From Ficedula albicollis (lineage: Eukaryota > Chordata > Aves > Passeriformes > Muscicapidae): 64,000 nt of DNA. The DNA lies in NCBI RefSeq assembly GCF_000247815.1, contig NC_021677.1, forward strand, positions 40,181,717 to 40,245,716, in the 5' to 3' direction. Of this stretch, positions 1 through 13,549 are shown one piece after another; the first letter of the stretch is position 1; every line of letters begins with the position of its first letter. The position numbers were made by a program, and so were the translations under genes. The notes beneath the pieces were generated by a model. The model was given only the letters and a program-made list of their open reading frames with translations. It was not told where the DNA came from and did not search any database.

Positions 1-1731
1 TTTTTTACCTCATTTTGATGCTGATCATAGGTAGGATATGTTTTAATTTGGCTTCATCTTTGGTGGACTGCACTTACCTGTTAAACTACAAGACAGGGCA
101 TTACAATTGGTACACTTGAGCTTTGTATATACAAATTTGCTGAATTAGAATCAAAATAAGGGAAATTAGGGAATATAATGTATCCTTTTACTGGAATGTC
201 TTTTTCCTTTTGTGTAATGGATTGGCTTGCCTAGGATTGTCTCCATGTAGCATGGACGTTCAACCTTTTTAGGCTCCATGTTTGTACCCAAACAGGCTTC
301 TATCAATTATTTAATTGATCAGATAAAAATATTTTCTGATCATAACTACTTTTTCTTTGGTCCTGTCAACACAGAGGCTTTACATTTGTGAACATGGCCT
401 CACTTCTGCATTACAGGTGTCTGGTGCTCTTTCTGGTAAGTATGTGCAGTTGTTTGCAACAAAATGTTTCAGGTCCTTACATTTGTAGGAAACCAACATA
501 TGAACAGATCTGTAACTAAAGGCTGCTTTAATGTGTCTTACCTTCTGAAATCGCTTGTTGGTCCATTTTAGTAAAAGCTGTGTGTCCACTCTCTGTAGTC
601 TGGAGAGCTGCATGGAATTGGACTCATGATTTCTTACTAGTCAAAATAGGTTTTGGGACTGTGTAGAAGAGCAGATTCTTCTATAACATGAACTATTTCC
701 CTGTTTCCTTGGGGAAGTAAGACTATCTAAAGTGTTGTGGTGGAGCTGGAGAAGAGAACTGTCTTTTGGAGAGGCAAGAAGGAAATAAAGTGAAAGAGTA
801 GCATGTGATTTGGATCTGTATCCCACAGCAGTCTCAGTGGCAGTTATTATGAGGATATAGCAGTGTTTTTGCAATCTTGACTGCTGACAAAAGAGTGAGG
901 ATGATGCTCACGTTTTCTGTTAAAAGCTGGCATCTCCAGAAGTACTGTGCTTCTAGCACTTGTGTGCCTATATTAATCTGAAACAGGATGGAAGAAAATG
1001 TTTTGGATCATCTACATTGTTCTAAGTATGTTTGGCTTGTAAGAGAACAATGTCTGCCAAGTGTAGTGCTTGTTATGTTCTTAAACAAAGTACACAGTTT
1101 GTTTACTTGCAAGGTGAACTGTCCTCCATAAGAAGAAGCAGTTTGAGGTGTGTGTGCTTTGGTTATTTCTGCTTTGCTTAGAATTTTCTTTGTAACAACT
1201 ATGGTTTTTCTTGGTTAGTTTTCTGCATTCCGTGCCTTGCTGCGTGAATCTTTACCATGTTTCAGTTTTGCTTGAAAGCATATTTCTCACTTAGTTTGTT
1301 ATTTAGTACTGTGTTTGGCAAGGACTTTATGTGAAACAGTATACTTCATGTGCTTTAAAGCTCAAAGGCAGAGTTTTACATCTGGACAACAAAATTATGC
1401 TCTTTGGACACTGGATTTCTGTAATAAACAGCTTGAGGAGTTCCTCAGCAGAGTTAGTAGACTTCTCCCATAGAATGTGTCACGTTTTGGATGGTTCATT
1501 TTTGGGTTAGAACATGATCACAGAGAATTCAGGAGTTCACAGTCAACTGAAATGGTTGGCTTAGTTTTTCACAGTAGGAAAAATATGGAGGCTGTTTTCA
1601 GTTTACATTTATAGTAATTCTTGGGCCTTATTTGATTGTTCCAGAGAGGTGAAAAGAACACCTAAATTGTCTGTTAAGATGTTTATATGGCTTGTCACTA
1701 CAATATCCAAGGTGCTATGATTTCCATGTGT
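1..1731. other. Non-coding, nothing recognised
   Basis: AT-rich single-copy-looking sequence. The only reading frames are under 80 codons with no recognisable family, and no repeat family, RNA gene or promoter could be supported. Confidence 0.6.
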
Positions 1732-1858
1732 AACCTTGGCCTTTTCCTGATTCTTTTTACACTCTCCTCCCACACTGTAGATCTACCACTTCAAAACCTT
1801 GGCCTTTCTCCTGATTCTTTTTACGCTCTCCTCCCACACTGTAGATCTACCACTTCAT
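1732..1858. repeat. Direct duplication, two copies, period 63
   Basis: A 63-base unit beginning AACCTTGGCC is present twice back to back. The copies differ by a one-base indel or substitution in the TTTCCTGATT stretch and an A/G change in the TTTTTACACTC segment. It may be a true tandem duplication or two alleles placed in series. Confidence 0.85.
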
Positions 1859-4239
1859 TTTAATGCACATCACTGTGGTAAGAGATACTCTGCATCTACA
1901 GAGGGGCAAGGAAATCACCTTTCCTTATACTGTTGGCTGGGTGGCTTATTTACAGGCAGGATTTTTCTGGGGCACCTCCTGTTGGAAGAGCAAGACATCA
2001 GAACGCTACCAGCTTGAAATTGCCATTCATGCATGATCTGTGAATTGGCTAATTCTGACATGTAGGTAGTTAAGAAATTATTACAGTCAGAGGAGTCATG
2101 ACCTCAACTTTTCATCATCTCCATTGGCTTGTGCCCCAGTTTGGAAGTGAAGGAGGCATAGGAAGTTTTAATTGTACCTGTGTGATTTATCCCCAGTCAG
2201 CTCTTTAATTTCTTCTGGCTGTCTGAGGTTTCCGACACGCTGTAAATTTCTCCAACTTTTTCATTATCTGCAATTTCTTTATGACTTGTGAATCGGAGTG
2301 GAGAGAGAGTGTGGATTTACAGCAGAGATAAACATGTCCATAAAGTCTGTATCTGTGTCAGTAATTGTACTGCTGTCAGTGACTGTCCTGTTTTACAGGT
2401 CTCTCTTGGGAGAGGAACATGCTTTGCTACCCGTGTCAGAGAAGTGTTCACTTTGATTTGCATTAACCTGCCAGGAGATTAGGTTGCAATGGTGAGGATG
2501 GAAATTGAGTTTGGACCATGACTGCTATTGTTTTTTTTAGATAAATGGGTGCATATTTGAGTTGTTCTCTGTGTGCAGGGGAAAAAAAAAAAAAGGAGGC
2601 AGGTTCAGGTTATTCTTCTTAAATATAAAATCAGGGAGAGACAGTATACTGATGATATCGGATGTGATTCTACCCATATGCATAAGCAGTACATTCTTAC
2701 CATAAAACAAATGCTGTGTCTAGGTAACTGTCACATATGAAAAGAAATACTGCATGGATTCTTAAGCTGTTCTCTGTCTCCTGGTAAAGTAGAATGAGTA
2801 TTTCTGTAAGTTTCAAGAAATTTCTGCATCTTTGCTTTCTTGTCTTTCCCTTACTTTGAGTTTACTTGCTGTGGTGGACACTGATGGTGAGTACTAATGC
2901 ATCATCATAGTCTCCAGGCATTGATGATTCTGATTGCTGCAGAAGGAGGTGTATACTTGTGAAGTTTGAGAAAAGGAAAAAAAAAATCTCTGAAACTCTC
3001 CTATATGTGTTAGAAGTTCAAACTTCTGCTGCTTCTCTGTGCCTGTATCTTCTGTTTGATGCCTGTTGTAGACACTTGTTTGTATGGAATCTTCTTTTGT
3101 TAGATTCTGCAGTTTGGGTTGGATTTTTTTGTCTGTGACTTAATAATTTTTTTCATAATAAGGTAATTATTTTATCACAGAATTTTTTTCGAATATCAAA
3201 AATGACTGTAAAACCCCAGATTTCCATTATGTCAGGTATTCATTGAGACTCCCAAATGCAGCTGATTGCATTTTTCTAATTCTGATGGACACCTCTTACG
3301 AAAGGGAGATTAGCATAAGCAATGTACACTCTATGATTGCGTAGATAGCTTTAAAATGTGGTTAGGTGTAGAGGTGTTGGAAATGCTAAAATGACACCTG
3401 CCATTGCATGGTTAATCCTGGAGTCTGAAGTTAGAAGTACAATGGGGAGTTTTTCCAGTGGTAGACAGCATCCCATCTAGCTCTGGTAACTGAGTTTCCA
3501 AAGCTGTATATATAAGGATTACATGTTGAGTGGCCCAAAAGCTGGCAGATAACTGCTGATCTTTATTGAAATTGTTTTGTTTTTTTTTTTTCTTTTCTCT
3601 TATCCTTCTGCATGCCCATACCTAGTTTGTGAGTCTGGTTTTGTTACAACTAAGGTTACCTCTGAAAGGTACTTCAGCCAGGATGTACTACTTTCTTTGT
3701 TAAAACAAGACAAAAGCAACACCTCTGCCTCCACCAAAAAGCAACCCAAGACAACAAATACCAACAAACAAGAATAACAAAATAAAAACACCAAGCCAAT
3801 AAAAAAGACCCCACAAAACATTTCTTATACCTTGGTATTCATGTCTAAGAATGTCTCTCCTGAAAGTTCCCTTTGTCTCCTGTAGTTTGTTCAATAGTAG
3901 GAAGAAATTCTGCAATGGTTTGATCCTTTCTGGAAAAGACTTTTTGAATTTATGTTGATAGAGTGAAGGTTGATCTAGATTCTTCCTGTGGTTAAGAAAA
4001 GGGAGCCTTTTCTGTGTTAGTGGGGGAGAAGAGAAAGAAATTTGATTAATCTGAAAACTAACTGACCAAACTGCTCTGAAGACTGTGAAATCAGGCATCT
4101 TCTGATTCATCACCATTAACCTCTGCAGGATTTTTGGTATTGTACTCAAAGCACCAATTTTGCTTTGCAAAGACATCTGGAATATTAGCACAGGTCAGTC
4201 AAGTAGTGGAACACTTTGTGCAGTCACCAGTTCTGCATT
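1859..4239. other. Non-coding, nothing recognised
   Basis: AT-rich sequence with a short A run near 2583-2594 and a T run near 3579. A 163-codon frame on the minus strand (3700-4191) has no recognised family, and its hydrophobic C-terminus is the antisense of A/C-rich low-complexity sequence. It is treated as chance. Confidence 0.55.
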
Positions 4240-4392
4240 CTCTGTTCTGGGAGGTTTTCCAGACCTGACTCAATAAAGCTTTAAGCAGCATGATCTGACC
4301 TCATAATCGACCCTGCTTTGACCAGGAGACCTCCTGAGCCCTTGTAAGCCTGATCATGTAGTGACTCCATGTTTCTGTGATCTAAGATCTCC
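4240..4392 (+). mobile_element. CR1 LINE, 3' end fragment
   Basis: This stretch matches the well-known end of avian CR1 elements: the part encoding the last residues (a GACTGGATAAAGCCCTG-like block, here changed), then a TCTGACCTCATA block, then CCTGCTTTGA and GACCTCCTGAG, and finally a degraded TTTCTGTGAT tail of the CR1 8-base 3' repeat type. Only the 3' end is present, as usual for 5'-truncated CR1 copies. Divergence is high, so it is old and non-functional. Family assignment is from memory. Confidence 0.8.
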
Positions 4393-6129
4393 TTGAGCTA
4401 GAAGTGCACTTGAAGCCTGCATTCCCCACAGCACCAAACAGTTCAGCTTATGAGCTTTTAGGCAGGTGCAACTTTATGATCTGCCTCTATGGGAGCAGCT
4501 GATTAGGAACAGAAAACCTCAGAATTCCTTTATCACAGTAATGGCTTTTAGGTTTTGGTGGGATGACGAATAGACTTTCAAATACTTCCATTAACAGAGC
4601 TGATTACAAGTCTGTGCAGTGTGGGCTGCAGAGCCCATTTTTGTGCATGGGGAAATACAGTCCATTCAGTACAATTCTTCAGGCAGAGTAGGAGAATGGT
4701 CCTCAGGATACACAGAGGTTCTTGTGTGTCTTGGCTGAAATGAGTGGTGAAACCACCATCTGTCTAGACAAGTAGAGGGTCAGTGGGGCTTGACTGAAGA
4801 GCTTTTAGCCACAAAAGTAAAGGAATGGGCTGTCACATTAAAGCATTTCTACCTGCCACATGCTTGGCACAGAAAGAAACATGACTACAAACAAAACGTT
4901 TTTACATTATACTGTCAGAAGCCTATTTTTTGCTACTCTCATTCTGACAGGATAAGTTGTAGACTACTGTCAGTGGAGGAATTGAGAATGGGGAAAAGTT
5001 TGATCAAACATAAGGTTATGTGCATTTTTCTATTATCATTTAAAAACACAAAAATGTCAAACAAATCTCAGGAGTCATTCTAGCAGGGACTCTTGAACCT
5101 TTCAACTGGTCTGTATTTATTATTTAAACATCTTTTGCTGTCTATGCCTTTATTCAATTAAAACTTTCCACTTCTATGCTACTAGAACATTTACTCTGTA
5201 TTAGCAGCTACTGGAAAGATTTTTCCTGTGCCATTTCTGTCTGAAATGTTCTCCTGTAAATTTTGGCTTCTGTCAGGAGTAAAGAGGGAATTTTCTTCCA
5301 TGGTATGGGTTGGGGGATCTATTTGCAGAGCAGCAGCTGATCCCAGTGAAAAATGTCACTAGAGTGTGACTTTGGAGACTTGGCTCGGTGTCTGGTGCTA
5401 CTCCTCTTCTGCTTGGTTCATTTATTTGCTTTCTTACATGCCCCTTCCTATCTCTCCATCTGTAAGGTGGAGTTCATGTTAACTTGGTTTTGTAAGGCAT
5501 TGAAAAAAGAATGAATTTTGAAAAACAGCATATAAAGCACTTATTGTTAAGTGTCCTTTGCTGCATGCTGCTGTTTGTTGTTTCCTCCTGCTTGCTGCTA
5601 TTATATGCCACAGGAAGATATCATTAGAATATTGTGTCAGTCATCAGAAGTAAAATTATATTATGATAATAAAACAGATTCCAGTATCAAGTACTACTTC
5701 ACCCCAAGGAGGGTAACTTAGAAAAGTGAGGCTATTCTCAGCCATTTGCAGACATTATATATAAAAAAGGATTTCTATTTGCAAACAGCATAAAGGTTAG
5801 AAAGTATTAGTCTGTATCCGTTCTAATGCTAGAGATTATTTACCTGTTTCATTTGCTATATTTCTTCAGTTTCCTCCATTTTAGATCCAGTGATAATGCA
5901 TGCAAAGCTATGTGAAAATTTGCCAAGCATTTTGTCACTTTATTGAATGGTTTCAGTCGTTCTGAGCATGAAGTCTTCTGTAAGATCAATAGTGAACTTG
6001 CCACCTTACCTCTTGCATCTGCAGTAAATGCAGCTTTGAACATCTTGTCTGTACTGTGTTGCTGGACCAAGTCTGATAGTATCTGTCTCTTATTGCCTCA
6101 TTAACTTGCGAGCATTAGAACAAGACAAA
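4393..6129. other. Non-coding, nothing recognised
   Basis: AT-rich sequence. A 97-codon frame at 4790-5083 on the plus strand resembles no family known to me and has no supporting splice or promoter context. Confidence 0.55.
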
Positions 6130-6480
6130 AATGCCCTAAAGCCTCTTATCTGATGATTGCTGTAACCTTCTGAGTGCCATTAGTTTAAGTTTGCAATCAA
6201 ATGCTTCCCCTGAGTATAAGGAGCACTGATTAAACCTGAAGTGTCCCCAGAGGCTTTTACAGCTGTCATGGGGGCGGTGGCTGCCCCTGTCCAAAAGGAA
6301 AAGGGGGGCTGGAGGTCCCGGTGGGGGGGCCACTCTGCAGACATCCACGTGGCTGCCCCAGCTGTTCTGCTTTGCCTAATGAATTGTTTTACAAGGAGAG
6401 GCTGGATATTGTCATCACAAGCTGCCTTCCCCAGGGACTGAAGCCAGCCTGATAATGACTAATGTTAGTGATAGTAATTG
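6130..6480. promoter_or_regulatory. Candidate conserved non-coding block
   Basis: Composition changes abruptly to a mixed block with G-rich tracts around 6270-6335, flanked by AT-rich homeodomain-like sites (CCTAATGAAT, ACTAATGTTAG). No repeat family or coding frame fits. Such islands in AT-rich bird DNA are often enhancers, but this is inference; only cross-species alignment would show constraint. Confidence 0.25.
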
Positions 6481-9400
6481 AAGTGTGATGGCTCTCCAGG
6501 GACTGTCACACACGCAGAGCTGTCAGGCACTTGTGGCTGGTACAGTCCCATGAATACCTCAGAAATGCTTTTTAATTGCTTGACTTTCATAACTAGTTCT
6601 CATACATACCCTGCAGAAATACACATTTTAAGGGGATGGAGAGAAGGAGCTGAGGACTCTGCTATTATCCTTGGTGTACACTGTCCTGACATGTTTCCAA
6701 TGAGGATGGCTGGGTGTTCTTGCTCCCCTTAGTCTTGGTGGGGACCTGCTCGGTGTCTGCACAGGCATGTACAACACATTACACCTGAGTGTACCTTTTC
6801 TTTCATGTCTAAGCCTTGTCTTCTTGATGCACAAAGATTGTACTTGTTTCTTAAAGAACACAATAACTGTATTTAAGAATAGCAAAGGATTGCTTCTGTT
6901 AATAGCATGGAAGCAATGACACCTATTTGCATTTTCTGAGGCATTGAAAACTGAATGTAAGAGAATGAAAATTTTGTAAAAATGTAGCATATCTATGTGT
7001 CCCAATATGACTGGAGTTTATGGCCATGAGATTTTGGGAGCTTAGGGCAGAGGAGTAACCAATTTACGTAAAAGAGAGTGATTTTTGTTCTGAAAATATT
7101 CCCATTTAGAAGTGCATTGTTGAATATAGCAGTGGGCCTGAGATAAAAATAGCCCAAATGGGGTAATGTACTCCTGACTTCCAGGATCCTAACATGAATT
7201 TTTCAGGGTGCTCAGATAATTTGAATTCCCTCTGTCTCTACAGGAAGGTTTTGCTGTGGCTTTTTGAGTTCTAGCAGGAGATCAAAAAAGGAAGCTTGAT
7301 GCTGTTGCCAGCAGAGTAGACATACTACCTCTTCTCATCATATTCATTGCAAGTTTGTTCTTCACCTCCCCCTTCCAGTGAAGTGTTGGCTCTTAGAAAT
7401 TTATTTTGGTAATAAAACATTACTTTATACTTGCCCATGAAAGCATGTTTGAAGGCTGTTTGTGGATTCTTTAAAGTGTCTAAGAGATTGTTGTTCCCTA
7501 AGCACATTGCAAACTTGTATCATAATTAAGTCTGATGAATTAACCTGCAGAAAGCTGAGCTCGTAACTTTAAGTGGTCGATTTAGGCTCTTAAAATGTGG
7601 ACCCAAACCTGTTGTTGGTGTGCTGTAATTTGGTTGTGAGTCCCAAAATTGTATGTTTCAATGGGTTTTGGTTGTGAGAAAATGGGTGAATTTATTCTTG
7701 CTATTTTTGGTAGAAATGAGGAGATAATAAAGTTGTGCTTACTGGTTTTCACAGTTGTAAGTCTTGACAGTAAAGCTAAAGGATATAGTTTAGTTATTTT
7801 CTTGCAGTTTATCTTACAACTTGTACTGTAATTGAGGAGGTGGGAATAGGAGACTCCATGCTGTATAAGAAGAGATTTTCAGTTTGTCATTTAATTGTAC
7901 TGATTGGTTGGTACAGCACAAGCACAAGAGTGGAGATAATTGAAAGGCATCTAATAATTGATTGAGTAGATTGCATTTATGTGTTGTTTTGATCACTGTT
8001 TTATTGAAAGCTTGTAAACTTTATTATAATAAGTCCAGCAGAATATATTTTCTGTGTAGAAATTATTTTACATTGCTAGGGCAGTTTCCTATGGAGAGCT
8101 TTTTGTGCTATAAGGAATATATCCACGTATTGTTTGCACTGCACAAAGTGACAGTTATTTTGGTATCACTATGCACTGTCATGTACAATTTTGCTTTTCA
8201 GGTATTTGGTGATTTTTTTAAAACAGATGTATTATAGATAAGTATCTCTAAGTCCTTGCACAACTTCCCCCAAACCTATTACTACATTTTAAACCTTTCC
8301 AAGTTAACTGGCAGTACAATAAGTATTAGCTCCCATATTCTTCAAATTAAAATGTGACTTCTGTTTTCTCACTGTGGGGTTTGATCTCTGTTCTGCTGAA
8401 CCAAGTAAAATTTGGTTTGGTCAGTAGCTGGAGGGGAATCCTTGAAGAACCCAGATGTTGCATTAAGCAACATCGGTGCCCTTCTCCTGAAGGGTTGCTA
8501 AACTGTTATCCTGTGGTAGCTCTAGAGGGCTCTCTGCTGTTGGAAATGTCACATTTCTAATGTCTTCTATGACAAAGGTCTTAATAACCTGTTGGTCGTT
8601 AAGGAACTCATAACACTTTTTTTGCAAACACTAACCTCATTGTCATCAGCAAAATATAGCATATGCAATTAGAATCTAATTTTCTCCAGTGTCAATTAAA
8701 GGGTCTCATTTTTATTCTGAACTGTGTTGTACTCTGCCTGTAAATGTCTGTCACTTAAGTTACAGCATTTAAGTAGTGTAGGAAGTAGTTTTTGTGTGTG
8801 CAGTTTGTGACGTTCCTTGTTAAGTCAGTAAGAGTATGATGTCGCTGGCACTGACTGTGCAAGAAAGAGAGAAGATAATCATCCCAGGCTTTATTGTAAT
8901 CATGCAGTTTGTTACTGTAGTAGCCTTAAAAGTATATGGACACTGTTTCAGGAGAATTGGAAATAAACATACAGGATGGAGGACAAGATGGGACAGGATC
9001 AAAGTATGAAGAGTGATTTTCAGCAGAGTAGTAGGTGCTTGTTCTCAAGTTATATCAAGGTATTAGAGAGGAAGGAGTACCTTCTGGTAATATTTCTGGT
9101 TTTATTTTAAAACCCTTTGGGTGTTATACAGGGACATGAATTCCAGTTCTGCTCGGTGGATGGGCAGTGGCATGCTGGGTTTGACTGGGTACCTATATCA
9201 GACTTAGTTGCATTAAAATGGACTTTAAACTGGTTAGTTTGAAAGTCAGTCAAGCAGTTAAAGATTGTAATGTTGTGCTCTCTGTTGTAATAGTAAATTC
9301 TATTCACTCAGTTTTGTTTTGAGAGCAGTGAAAACTAGAAATAACTAGGAGTAGGGTCTCTGAAAACTACAAGGTTAGAAATAGCATCTGTCTAGACTAG

Positions 9401-10544
9401 AAATAACTGCAACATGATTGCAACTTACATTTTGCAGCACCTTTGTGCATCATGGGTTAGATGTCTGCTGTGGACAGTGCTGCAGTGTTCTGCATGATAA
9501 GGAGCTTACATATTGAGGGAGTGAAAATAACGAGCTTCCCAATGAAAACATGCACAAGTGTCTATTTTACCTGCTCTGTGGTGAGTTCTATCTTGTGTAT
9601 TCTGCAAATCCCTTGTTTAAAATCACCCTTGTGAATTTACTGCTGAAGGGGGAAAAGGTGAAGTATGGATAGACTCAGGAAAGGAAGAGGTTGTTTTATT
9701 TTCATTGGTAGCATTTGCAGTTTCCCAAGCAATGAGGGCTGCAGAAATTGGCTGTTGAGAGCCACAGCTTGATTAGATGTTGGGTCTGTTGTAAAATGCT
9801 GTGGTGTGTGCCTCTTGTGCCAGCATGAAAATCCTCCTTACACAGCAGAGGAAAGGTATTGAGAAATCTTTCATGTAAATTCTGTGTATTTTTCCTTCTT
9901 CTAGGAGCCACATTTCATGATAGGAAAAATACACTGAATCACCCTTATTTGCGGAAAACACAAACTAATAACAATTAAGCTATTGATTACTTTTTCAGGC
10001 AGTAAAAAGATTCTTCTTCCAGGATTAGTTTCCCCCTGCCATCCTTGACTTCAAACACCAGCAACATACAAGTTCTGGTTGTAGATGAATTCAAACATTC
10101 AGTCCTCCTAGCATTTTGGATGTATTTATTGCATGTACTACATCTTTTCATGTCTAACCACTGTAATTTGAGAGGAAATAATATATTTTGTATTTGAGGT
10201 TATGGGTTGTACTAGTTCAGTTGAAGTGGGGATTTTATATGTTTTAATGCACTACTGCAATTTTTGTGTAATGGAATCTTAAATTAAAACCTTTTGTGTT
10301 TTGTGTTATTGAGCTTGTGCTTGTAAATTCAGAGGATATAGGTGTAGCTGGTTTTAAACTACATAAGATTTTGGAATGTTTTTTGAAATACATTTTGAAG
10401 TAATTGTGATTGAACTGAAATATTTTTTGTGAGATGCAGTATTGTGGAGTGGCATCTGCATCCTCTTTACGCTTTGACTTGTTAGTTTTGAATACTTTTG
10501 TAGTCAGTTAATAGCATGATCAGAATACTGAAGTTGCTAAACAT
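6481..10544. other. Non-coding, nothing recognised
   Basis: AT-rich sequence with only short frames. The longest is 125 codons on the minus strand (6628-7005), with no recognisable domain. A small echo of ACTAGAAATAACT occurs twice within 9334-9411. No gene, RNA or known repeat is supported. Confidence 0.55.
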
Positions 10545-10676
10545 AATGTCTCATAACAGTGTCTCAGAATTAGTGTTAACAGAAATGCTCTCAATGTGTT
10601 TAAACATGCAAAATGTCTCATAACAGTGTCTCAGAGTTAGTGTTAACAGAAATGCTCTCAATGTGTTTAAACATGC
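10545..10676. repeat. Direct duplication, two copies, period 67
   Basis: A unit of about 65 bases beginning AATGTCTCATAACAG occurs twice, separated by two bases. The copies differ at a single base (CAGAATTAG versus CAGAGTTAG), so the event is very recent or reflects two alleles assembled in series. Confidence 0.9.
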
Positions 10677-11829
10677 CTCTATCTGTATTTCATATAACAC
10701 TGTATATTGTTAAATCCTGTCAGTTTTGAGATCTAAATATTTTAGGAAAGAATTAGTCAAAAATACCCTTTTGGCTACTGCATCTGTGTGAAGGACATCC
10801 ACCTCGTTCAGAGCATTTGAAAATACAATCCCTATATTTACTGTGTTTACATATGTTTACTTCCCTGTAGAGCTATTGAGGAAAGCAACCAAAGGCAGAG
10901 GGGGACACATTGAAAGTTACTTAGTACAAATTTGTATTGAGAACAAAAAGGAAATAAACATTTTCTATAGTGTTCCGTTTCTAGTTGTTTTCTGATTAAG
11001 TAGCTGTGGTGGGTAAAATTCAGGTGCATATGAGTTCTGGAGATCACTACACAGCTCACAGGGATAAAAAAAGTTTTTCACCAGTGGTAGCCTTGTACCT
11101 TCAGAGGCCTGTGTATACAAGATTTGTTATATGAAGCTGTATTCTAACTGCCTTAAGGTGTATCCAGTGCATGTATAGGTCTTTTCACTTTAAGGTCTGC
11201 TTTTTACTGAGTACTCCACATCTCTTTTTTAAAAAATAGAGAAATTACTTCTTAAATTGTTTTTAGCCGTTTTCACATTTTGGTAATCAGGAGCATCACT
11301 GACTTTCTGTGTCTGAGTTTGAATGTACAGTAGTGGTGTTCTATTTTAAAAACAGTTTATTTGAAATTATTATAACAGAAATAATGTAAAGGTTGTAACA
11401 GTATGCAGTTTTCAAAAAGCTGAAATTTATGCATGTAAATGCATATATTAATGTTACCTGGCAGTTGTTTTCAGCTCTGGTCTTAATGTTTTATTCAAAC
11501 TTTTGAAAATGCATCTTTTTTTCTTTGTTATTTTGGTCTAGTTTTGTTGCACTGACGGCTCTGTTTAGTGAACTTTTTCTGGCCATTACACACACTATCA
11601 GTGGATAGTCTTTCTCTAGTTGCAATGGGTGGCAGTGCCTACTCTCTGAAGAGCTGGCTTGGGAATCCTCGTCTGAGGTTCTGGTGTAAATCTCTGGGGT
11701 CACCACAGCACGTTTACCAGGCTGAAGTTGCAGTGTCCAGGTTGCCTGGTGCTTCCCTGTTAGAATTCAGTGTGCCAGACCCACGGCACCCCTGTCTTTC
11801 ATGAATGGAATTCAAAAAGACACTTATAT
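10677..11829. other. Non-coding, nothing recognised
   Basis: AT-rich, with only short unrecognised frames. Confidence 0.55.
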
Positions 11830-12340
11830 TTCCATAAATAAATTAGGAATTCAGTGGCTTCTTCCGGCTAATCAGGGCAGGCTGATAAACCTTGCTAGCT
11901 GTTTAATAAATGAATTGTGACTGATTACCTATTAATATGGACGCCTCAGGAATTCACCCTGGGGGAAGCAGAGCAGTGAAATAGAGAGGGGCATGGCCCC
12001 CTGGGAAATCAGGGCTTCATGTTTGCAGCTTAAATATCTCTGTGAAGTATCAATAAGGAGGTAATTGAATTTTGAACACAAACATGAGTGCCGGATGGAT
12101 GAAGGAGAGGGGGGCCCTGATCATCTCTTCATGCCCCTTCATACTCCCCTCCCCTTCCCCTTAGAGACCACTCCAGTGAAGATAGATGCTAAATCCATTA
12201 AATAAAGATTAGACTGTGTCATGGTAGAAAATGGCAGCTTAGCTAGATCCCTGGGCAAATTGGGACCTTTAAGCAATACAGAAAATTAAAATATACATTT
12301 TTAACAAGTGTGCTGTCGACACAGTAATAATGACTCTGTG
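11830..12340. promoter_or_regulatory. Candidate conserved non-coding block
   Basis: The block contains clustered AT-rich transcription-factor-like motifs: GGCTAATCAGG, GACTGATTACC, CTATTAATATG, a TTTAATAAATGAATTG stretch, GGTAATTGAATT and CATTAAATAAAG. Complex sequence between them has no repeat signature and no long frame. This density of homeodomain-like cores suggests an enhancer, but conservation was not tested. Confidence 0.3.
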
Positions 12341-13428
12341 GCTTGTGGGGTTTGCTCACCTTTCAGATCTGCTTTTGTTTGGTTATATCACTTGCTCTTG
12401 TTTTGAAACCAGCCTGCTTGGTCTCTCTGAAGCAGAGAAGACTTAGGGGAAGGAAGGTTATTTTCCCACCTTGCTTTCTGTCTTTGGCACTTTTTATTGG
12501 CTCTTATGCTTATAAGTGCTCTTGTATTTGAATATGGAAATAATTAACTTTGGCTCTAACATACTCAGTCACATATTCTGAAAAGTAGTTGGAATAGTCT
12601 AGAGGAAGCATGGAGATGTAAATGTGATTGAACTTTTTATAAATGGTTTTTATTTCCTTAGCACATGGCCTTGTTTTTTATTTACTCCAGATCAATTTTT
12701 CTGAAATCTAATCTTATGGGAAAGGTTTGTGTAAGGGTTTGCATTGTAAAAGGTCAATATTCTTTTTTGTCACACAGTGAGTTGTAGAAACAGAGCTGAA
12801 GTGGTGTTCAAGGGGTGACAGTCTTTCTTTATAGTACTGTCCTAGACATAGAACACAACCAGGCCTTCTACACAATCTCACATACTCTGCTGTCTGTTGC
12901 AGAAAGTCAACAGATCTTCTTGGGTTTTGCAGGCAGAACCTCATCTGCCTGCACAGGTAGAGGACCAATTGCCATACTGGAGAGACTACCCCTCCTACTT
13001 TTTCCATGTAAGATGATAATTCTACAGAACAAAATCCAAAATTGTTTCCATTTAATGATTTGGAACAAGAAATTAGCCTAAACTGATATTTTCCTAGAGA
13101 TAACTGCTGTTCCTTCCATCTAGAGGTTTTTTTTCATTAGTCTAGATAATTTTGAAAATGGAAAGAGACAAAAAAGGTTTTGTCCTTTGGTGAATGTCTT
13201 AGTTTAAGGCAAGTTAGGAGGAAGCCCCAAGACACTGAATTACAGTGGACTGAGACAATAGTAACATGAGGATTTCTGTCTGTTCTTCCACAGCATCTCC
13301 CTGATAACACCACTTCCCTTTTTTCACACTCCTCTCAAATAGGCCCAGCAAGCCTTTGATGCTGCATCCTCAGCTTTAACTGCTAAGAAGTGAACTCAGC
13401 ATCTTCATTTTTTAAGAGCAGTTGATAT
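12341..13428. other. Non-coding, nothing recognised
   Basis: Overlapping 88- to 97-codon frames on opposite strands at 12714-13081 lack recognisable features and are probably chance. Confidence 0.5.
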
Positions 13429-13549
13429 TATTAAGTATAAAAAAGTATTAACGCACGTGTCATTCCAGAGACAGAGGTGTCATTCCGATAGTATTAAGTA
13501 TAAAAAAGTATTAACACACGTGTCATTCCAGAGACAGAGGTGTCATTCC
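13429..13549. repeat. Direct duplication, two copies, period 63
   Basis: The unit starts TATTAAGTATAAAAAAGT and occurs twice. Each copy itself holds two GTGTCATTCC motifs. The copies differ at ACGCACG versus ACACACG and in their last bases. Confidence 0.88.

Noticed and set aside
3700..4191. 163-codon minus-strand frame with a hydrophobic C-terminus
   Set aside because: No recognised family. The hydrophobic part is the antisense of A/C-rich low-complexity DNA rather than a convincing membrane protein.
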